Shown: one piece after another, positions 45,020-49,399 of the stretch
How positions within the stretch are numbered: position 1 is the stretch's first letter
How the letters are laid out: each line of letters starts with the position of its first letter
Assembly: GCF_013464915.1 (NCBI RefSeq)
Contig: NZ_RAVT01000032.1
Coordinates: forward strand, 28,102 to 77,500
From: Stenotrophomonas maltophilia
GTDB lineage: Bacteria > Pseudomonadota > Gammaproteobacteria > Xanthomonadales > Xanthomonadaceae
Reading direction: 5' to 3'
Length of the DNA: 49,399 nucleotides
Position numbers and translations under genes: made by a program
Notes under the pieces: generated by a model
Told to the model about the DNA's origin: nothing
Database searches by the model: none
What the model saw: the letters and a program-made list of their open reading frames with translations, nothing else

Positions 45020-46320
45020 CCGAGGCGGCCACGCCGGCCAGCTACAAGGGCTGGGCCGGCATCAAGCGCGCCTTCGGTACGCCCTCGGCACTGACCATGG
45101 CCATGCTCGGCTTCGGCAGCGGCCTGCCGTTCCTGCTGATTGCCTCGCAGACCCTGTCCACCCGCCTGCGTGATGTCGGCCTGGACCTGGGCAGCATCGG
45201 CCTGATCAGCCTGGCCAGCTTCTTCTACCTGCTCAAGTTCCTGTGGGCGCCGCTGCTGGACCGCTACGCCTTCCCGCTGCTCGGCGGGCTGGGACGCCGG
45301 CGCTCGTGGCTGCTGGTATCGCAGGTGATGGTGCTGGTCGGCCTGGTGGCGTTGGCATTCGTACGCCCCGAGCAGGGGGTGTGGCCGCTGGTGGCGTGGG
45401 TGCTGGTGGCCTCGTTTGCCGGCGCCACCCAGGATTCGGCGGTCGATGCCTACCGTATCGAGATCGCCCCGCAGACCGCACAGGCCGCACTGGCCGCCAC
45501 CTATACGCTGGGCTATCGGATCGGCCTGATCCTGGCCGGGGCTGGGGCGCTGTACCTGGCCCAGTTCGAAGGCTGGATCATTGCCTACCTGGCGATGGCC
45601 GCGCTGATGCTGCTGCCGATCATTACCACCCTGCTGTGCGCCGAACCGGAACGTCCGGCCACCACCGTGCAGCGGCGCATCGACGTGGCCGAAGCGTTCG
45701 TGCAGCCGATCACCAGCTTCTTCAGCCGCAACGGCGTGGCGCTGGCCCTGGTGCTGCTGGCTTTCGTCGGGTTGTTCAAGTTCCCCGACCAGGTCATCGG
45801 GGTGATGGCCGGTCCCTTCTATCTCGACTCGGGCTTCGACAAGGCCGACATCGCCACGGTGTCCAAGCTGTTCGGTGTGTGGATGGGCATCGGCGGCGCG
45901 TTCCTTGGCGGCATCGCGGTGGCGGCCTTCGGCTTTCGTCGCATGCTGCTGCTCGCCGCGCTCGGCGTCGCGCTGTCCAACCTGGCCTTCCTGCTGATGG
46001 CGCACAACCCGGGCAAGCTGTGGGCGTTCTACGCCGCGCTCAGTGCCGACAACCTGTTCCAGGGCTTCGCCGGCACCGTGCTGGTGGCCTTCATGTCCTC
46101 GCTGACCGACCGCAACTTCACCGCTACCCAGTACGCGCTGCTGGTCTCGCTGGCCAACCTGCCCGGCAAGTTTGTCGGCGGTGTCTCCGGCTACATTGTC
46201 GAAGCCACGTCCTACAGCACGTTCTTCATCCTCAGCTCGGTCACCGTGGTGCCGACCCTGCTGCTGCTGGCATGGTTGTGGCCGCGGATCACCGACCGCG
46301 GGCCGCCGCCAGTTGCCTGA
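45016..46320 (+). CDS. ampG: AmpG muropeptide permease (MFS)
   Basis: The 434-aa inner-membrane permease imports GlcNAc-anhydro-muropeptides for cell-wall recycling. It starts at a GTG overlapping the ampN stop. It has 12 hydrophobic segments and family features such as FGSGLPFLLIASQTLSTRL, KFLWAPLLDRY, GATQDSAVDAYRIE and the C-terminal TATQYALLVSLANLPGK. It is shorter than E. coli AmpG (491 aa) because the tail is reduced. Loss of AmpG function abolishes inducible L1/L2 beta-lactamase in S. maltophilia. AnmK, the next recycling enzyme, is encoded nearby. Confidence 0.95.
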   Translation: MTEAATPASYKGWAGIKRAFGTPSALTMAMLGFGSGLPFLLIASQTLSTRLRDVGLDLGSIGLISLASFFYLLKFLWAPLLDRYAFPLLGGLGRRRSWLLVSQVMVLVGLVALAFVRPEQGVWPLVAWVLVASFAGATQDSAVDAYRIEIAPQTAQAALAATYTLGYRIGLILAGAGALYLAQFEGWIIAYLAMAALMLLPIITTLLCAEPERPATTVQRRIDVAEAFVQPITSFFSRNGVALALVLLAFVGLFKFPDQVIGVMAGPFYLDSGFDKADIATVSKLFGVWMGIGGAFLGGIAVAAFGFRRMLLLAALGVALSNLAFLLMAHNPGKLWAFYAALSADNLFQGFAGTVLVAFMSSLTDRNFTATQYALLVSLANLPGKFVGGVSGYIVEATSYSTFFILSSVTVVPTLLLLAWLWPRITDRGPPPVA

Positions 46321-46397
46321 TTGCCTGCCCGCCCGGTCTGCGGGATCATCGCCCGGACGCGCCGAGGGGGCGGTGCCTTGCGAACGGGGAAGTGAGC

Positions 46398-46628
46398 ATG
46401 GCCGACGTTGTGCTGCGGGACCTGGACCCGCTGCTGCTGGAACGTATCAAACGCGTCGCGGTCGCCCGCGGCTGGACCCACGAACAGACCTGCGCCGCCT
46501 TGCTGGAGCAGGGCCTGTTCAGCAGTGAGCTGGAAGTCCGCTCCGGTTTCGGCGATCCGGAAGTGGATGCCCTGTCCGATGCCATCGCCGCCCTGCAGGC
46601 CTTGCCCGCAGGGCAGGGCTTCGATTAA
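46398..46628 (+). CDS. Small ribbon-helix-helix-like protein, FitA-type N-terminus
   Basis: This 76-aa protein begins MADVVLRDLDPLLLERIKRV. A beta-strand (VVLRDL) and a helix (PLLLERIKRVAVARG) are followed by a second helix (HEQTCAALLEQGL), the order of RHH domains in FitA/VapB-type antitoxins. No PIN toxin gene is adjacent. A GGGGA site precedes the ATG by seven bases. It may be part of the ampN-ampG transcript, since only 77 bp separate them. It could be an orphan antitoxin, a small regulator or unrelated. Confidence 0.7.
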   Translation: MADVVLRDLDPLLLERIKRVAVARGWTHEQTCAALLEQGLFSSELEVRSGFGDPEVDALSDAIAALQALPAGQGFD

Positions 46629-46646
46629 CGCCCGCGCCGCCATGCG

Positions 46647-46672
46647 GTAGAGCCGAGCCCACGCTCGGCTGC
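46647..46672. repeat. SMAG-type GTAG palindrome
   Basis: GTAG heads a stem of the GAGCCGAGC / GCTCGGCT type, like the 25677-25773 cluster. It lies between the small RHH-like gene and the convergent anmK stop, where it may terminate both. Confidence 0.8.
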
Positions 46673-46704
46673 CCAGTAGTCCACACATGCGCCGATGACG
46701 CACC

Positions 46705-47832
46705 TCACGCCAGGTGGATCGCCCCCAGGATCCGCGGGCCCTGGGCGCCGGTCACGCTCGGCAGGTTGCCGGCCAGCCCGTCCATCGTCCGCTGCGCCAG
46801 CCACGCAAAGCCCATCGCCTCCACGTACTCCGGGTCCAGCCCGTGCACCGCACTGGACTCCACCTGCACGTCCGGCAGCCGCGCCGCCAGGCGCTTCAGC
46901 AGCTGCCGGTTGCGCACGCCGCCACCACAGACCAGCAGGCGCCGGGTCTGCGGCTGGTGCGCCAGCAGCGCATCGGCCACCGTTGCCACGGTCAGCTCCA
47001 GCAGGGTCGCCTGCACGTCGGCGGCGGCATACTCGCCTTCGGCCATGTGCGCTTCGGCCCAGGCCAGGTGGAACTGCTCACGGCCGGTGCTCTTCGGCGG
47101 TGGCAGCGCGAACCACGGGTCCGAACGCCAGCCGGCCAGCAGGCTCTCGTCCAGCGCGCCACTGGCGGCGTACGCGCCGTCGGCATCGAAGGTGCGGCCG
47201 GTGTGGCGCTGGCACCAGGCATCCATCAGCGCATTGGCCGGGCCGGTATCGAAGCCACGCACCTTACCTTCGCGCGGAATCAGGGTCAGGTTGGCGATGC
47301 CGCCCAGGTTGAGCACCGCGCGGTCTTCGTCGGCCGTGCCCAGCATGGCCAGGTGGAAGGCCGGCATCAGTGGCGCACCATGGCCCCCGGCCGCCACGTC
47401 GCGGCGGCGGAAGTCGGACACCGTGGTGATTCCGCTCAACTCGGCAATGCGGTTGCCATCGCCCAGCTGCACGGTGAAGGCGGGGTCGGCCAGCGGGCGA
47501 TGGCGCACGGTCTGGCCGTGCGAGCCGATCGCGCGCACCTGGCTGCGGTCCACGCCCGCCTCGGCCAGCAGCTGATTGGCGGCTTCGGCGAAGTTGATCG
47601 CGATCCGGGCGTCCAGCTCCCCCAACTCCTCCAGCGAATCCAGCGGGCCACCTTCGCCCAGCGCCACCAGCCGCGCACGCAGCACCGGCTCCCAGCGGGC
47701 GGTCAGGCCGTGCACGAAGCGGCAGCCACCACCAGCGGGGAACTGCACCAGCGCGGCATCGATGCCGTCGGCGCTGGTGCCCGACATCAGGCCAAGGTAC
47801 AGGGGGGCGTCAGCGTCGGCAGTCGTGTTCAT
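46705..47832 (-). CDS. anmK: Anhydro-N-acetylmuramic acid kinase
   Basis: The 375-aa enzyme converts 1,6-anhydro-MurNAc to MurNAc-6-P in murein recycling. The N-terminal phosphate loop [18 protein letters not shown] and [11 protein letters not shown] are characteristic, and [11 protein letters not shown] and [10 protein letters not shown] complete the sugar-kinase fold. The start [10 protein letters not shown] was chosen because in-frame upstream ATGs (47841 and 47859) lie in or next to the terminator of the preceding gene. It works downstream of AmpG, which is encoded on the other strand nearby. Confidence 0.95.
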   Translation of the reverse strand: MNTTADADAPLYLGLMSGTSADGIDAALVQFPAGGGCRFVHGLTARWEPVLRARLVALGEGGPLDSLEELGELDARIAINFAEAANQLLAEAGVDRSQVRAIGSHGQTVRHRPLADPAFTVQLGDGNRIAELSGITTVSDFRRRDVAAGGHGAPLMPAFHLAMLGTADEDRAVLNLGGIANLTLIPREGKVRGFDTGPANALMDAWCQRHTGRTFDADGAYAASGALDESLLAGWRSDPWFALPPPKSTGREQFHLAWAEAHMAEGEYAAADVQATLLELTVATVADALLAHQPQTRRLLVCGGGVRNRQLLKRLAARLPDVQVESSAVHGLDPEYVEAMGFAWLAQRTMDGLAGNLPSVTGAQGPRILGAIHLA

Positions 47833-47840
47833 GGCAGGCA

Positions 47841-47884
47841 TAAAAAAAGGACGCGGCAAGCTTGTGCTGCCGCGTCCTTCTTCG
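47841..47884 (-). terminator. Intrinsic terminator between the M23 peptidase and anmK
   Basis: Read on the minus strand, an AAGGACGCGGCA arm pairs with TGCCGCGTCCTT across a short loop, followed by a run of T residues (47842-47848). It lies just after the peptidase stop (47898) and ends just before the anmK start, so anmK transcription should begin elsewhere or depend on read-through. Confidence 0.85.
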
Positions 47885-47897
47885 TCAACGCAGGGGC

Positions 47898-49370
47898 TCA
47901 GCCGCGCTTGCGGCCGGTGCTGCTCTTGTCCTTGGCGCTGGCCACCTCGGGGGAGGCCTCGTCGCGGCTGGTCGGTGCCGGGCTGGCATCGGCGTAGATC
48001 AGCTTTTCCATGCCCTGGATGCGGGCCATCGCCGGCGCGGTCTGCGCGCGGAAGGCGACCAGCTCGGCGCCCTTCAGCGGCTCCGGCGGCGGCATGGTCA
48101 CGGTCAGCGGGTTGCGGTGCTCGCCGTTGACGCGGAATTCGTAGTGCAGATGCGGGCCGGTGGCCAGGCCGGTCGAGCCGACATAGCCGATCACCGTGCC
48201 CTGGGCCACGCGCTGGCCGGTCCTGATGTTCGCAAAGCGCGACATGTGCCCGTACAGGGTGGTGTGGCCGCGGCCGTGGTCGAGGATCACCACGTTGCCG
48301 TAACCACGCTGCACGCCGGCGAACTGTACGCGGGCGTCGCCGGCGGCCATGATCGGGGTGCCGGTGCGCGCAGCGTAGTCCACGCCCTTGTGCATGCGCA
48401 TCTTGCCCAGCACCGGGTGCTTGCGCGCACCGAAGGTCGAGCTCAGCCGCGCGAACGGGATCGGCATGCGGATGAAGCTCTTCTTCAGCGAACGGCCGTT
48501 GATGTCGTAGTACTCGGACTTGCCGTTGCGGTCGAAGCGGAAGCCGGAATAGGTCTTGCCACCGGTGGTGAAGGTCGCCGCCAGGATCTTGCTGGTGTCC
48601 ACCTTTTCGCCTTCGCGCCAGGTCTCATCCATCACCACGCTGAAGCGGTCGCCCGGCTGCAGGTCCTTCGAGAAGTCGATGTCGTACTTGAAGATGTCGT
48701 CGGTCATCGTCGCGATCGCCGACGGCGACAGCCCGGCACGTCGGGCCGCCGCATACAGCGAGCTGGTGATCTCGCCGCTGGTGACCACGGTGCGCGTGGA
48801 GGTCTCGCGCTTGGTCACCTTCTCCTTGATGTCATCGCCGGCCAGGCTCAGCTCCACCCGGTTGTCGGCATCGCGGTCGAAGCGGATGCTGCGCAGGTCG
48901 CCGGACAACGGCATGTCGAAGGCGATCTCCGCACCCGGGCGCAGCTTGGTCAGCGCCTCGCGCGCGCCCGGGTGGTCCAGTACCCGGTGCAGGGTGGTGG
49001 CCGGGATACCGGCCTTGTCGAACAGATCGCTCAGGGTCTGGCCGCGTTCCACGCGCAGCACCTGCCAGCTGTCACCGGGTACCTGCTGCTGGCGGGCCAT
49101 GGTCAGCGGCGGCAACGGCAGCGCCAGGCTGGTATGGCTGTCGGCAAAGGGGGCGTCGATGGTGTGCGAGAAGCCCGGGACGATCGTTGCCACCAGGGCG
49201 CCGATGGTCGCGAACAGGCTGGCATGCATCCAATGGCGCCGGGTCCAGCGCTCGTTGAAGGCGGCGGGAAGATGTTGCCTGAGCTTCCGATGCAGGGCGT
49301 TGTCGTGCAGGACGTGGAGGCGTTCCTGGAAGCGCTGCTTGCGTGCGCGCCCTTGTTCGGAATTGTGCAT
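47898..49370 (-). CDS. M23 family murein endopeptidase (MepM-like)
   Basis: This 490-aa protein has a cytoplasmic tail and a membrane helix ([19 protein letters not shown]). An OapA/LysM-like domain with [21 protein letters not shown] follows, then a linker. The C-terminal peptidase M23 domain has its zinc ligands visible in [14 protein letters not shown] and in the HxH of [13 protein letters not shown]. Such enzymes cleave D-Ala-meso-Dap crosslinks to let new murein be inserted. A tyrS / M23 / anmK order is common in gammaproteobacteria. Only 29 bp remain upstream, so the promoter is outside the window. Confidence 0.94.
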   Translation of the reverse strand: MHNSEQGRARKQRFQERLHVLHDNALHRKLRQHLPAAFNERWTRRHWMHASLFATIGALVATIVPGFSHTIDAPFADSHTSLALPLPPLTMARQQQVPGDSWQVLRVERGQTLSDLFDKAGIPATTLHRVLDHPGAREALTKLRPGAEIAFDMPLSGDLRSIRFDRDADNRVELSLAGDDIKEKVTKRETSTRTVVTSGEITSSLYAAARRAGLSPSAIATMTDDIFKYDIDFSKDLQPGDRFSVVMDETWREGEKVDTSKILAATFTTGGKTYSGFRFDRNGKSEYYDINGRSLKKSFIRMPIPFARLSSTFGARKHPVLGKMRMHKGVDYAARTGTPIMAAGDARVQFAGVQRGYGNVVILDHGRGHTTLYGHMSRFANIRTGQRVAQGTVIGYVGSTGLATGPHLHYEFRVNGEHRNPLTVTMPPPEPLKGAELVAFRAQTAPAMARIQGMEKLIYADASPAPTSRDEASPEVASAKDKSSTGRKRG

Positions 49371-49399
49371 CGGCGGTTTTTTCCTGGCAGCCCGGGAGC

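Noticed and set aside
46398..46628. Toxin-antitoxin module at the small RHH-like gene
   Set aside because: No toxin-like gene lies on either side: ampG is upstream and anmK is convergent. An orphan regulator is all that can be said.

Overview
The window is GC-rich, densely coding chromosomal DNA from a gammaproteobacterium of the Xanthomonadaceae, most likely Stenotrophomonas maltophilia or a close relative. The evidence is the ampN-ampG pair beside pyrE, an Ax21-family outer-membrane protein, the radC / coaBC-dut-phosphomannomutase and argS-SPOR neighbourhoods, and many short GTAG-headed palindromes that look like the SMAG repeats described in S. maltophilia. I see no prophage, insertion sequence, CRISPR array, rRNA or tRNA gene. 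Most loci are core or lineage-conserved genes.

Layout. 1-8.4 kb: a leftward MacAB-like export operon (adaptor, ATPase, two FtsX-type permeases) ending in a clear intrinsic terminator, divergent from a rightward ABC-2 exporter plus DesK/DesR-like two-component operon. 8.4-10.4 kb: a membrane-anchored catalase-like protein with a cytochrome b561, and a REPIN-like double palindrome. 10.4-15.1 kb: an M17 aminopeptidase with a HAD hydrolase, then a YqjD/YqjE-like membrane operon with an AI-2E family transporter. 15.1-20.1 kb: a Do/DegP-type protease, a histone H1-like Lys/Ala repeat protein, a Gly-rich membrane protein, a DUF1428 protein and Ax21. 20.2-25.7 kb: an orphan LuxR-type regulator with a degenerate receiver, a DUF6165 protein, a TorF-type outer-membrane protein, a divergent MFS/LysR pair, a DUF1456 protein and an SDR. 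25.7-34.3 kb: a SMAG cluster with a bidirectional terminator, SPOR protein, argS, radC, an orphan response regulator, and coaBC-dut-phosphomannomutase. 34.3-34.6 kb: a non-coding block containing a compact nested inverted-repeat element. 34.6-42.5 kb: a complete kdpFABCDE potassium-uptake operon. 42.7-49.4 kb: a coiled-coil periplasmic protein, pyrE, ampN-ampG, a small ribbon-helix-helix-like protein, anmK and an M23 murein endopeptidase.

Functional themes. Cell-wall recycling and turnover are concentrated at the right end: AmpG imports anhydro-muropeptides, AnmK phosphorylates the released anhydro-MurNAc, and the M23 enzyme cuts murein. In S. maltophilia the ampN-ampG operon is known to be needed for beta-lactamase induction. 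Export and envelope-stress functions dominate the left end. The most unusual non-coding feature I found is the 34370-34550 element: 25-bp terminal inverted repeats with one mismatch enclose two perfect hairpins. I found no convincing new defence or mobile system.
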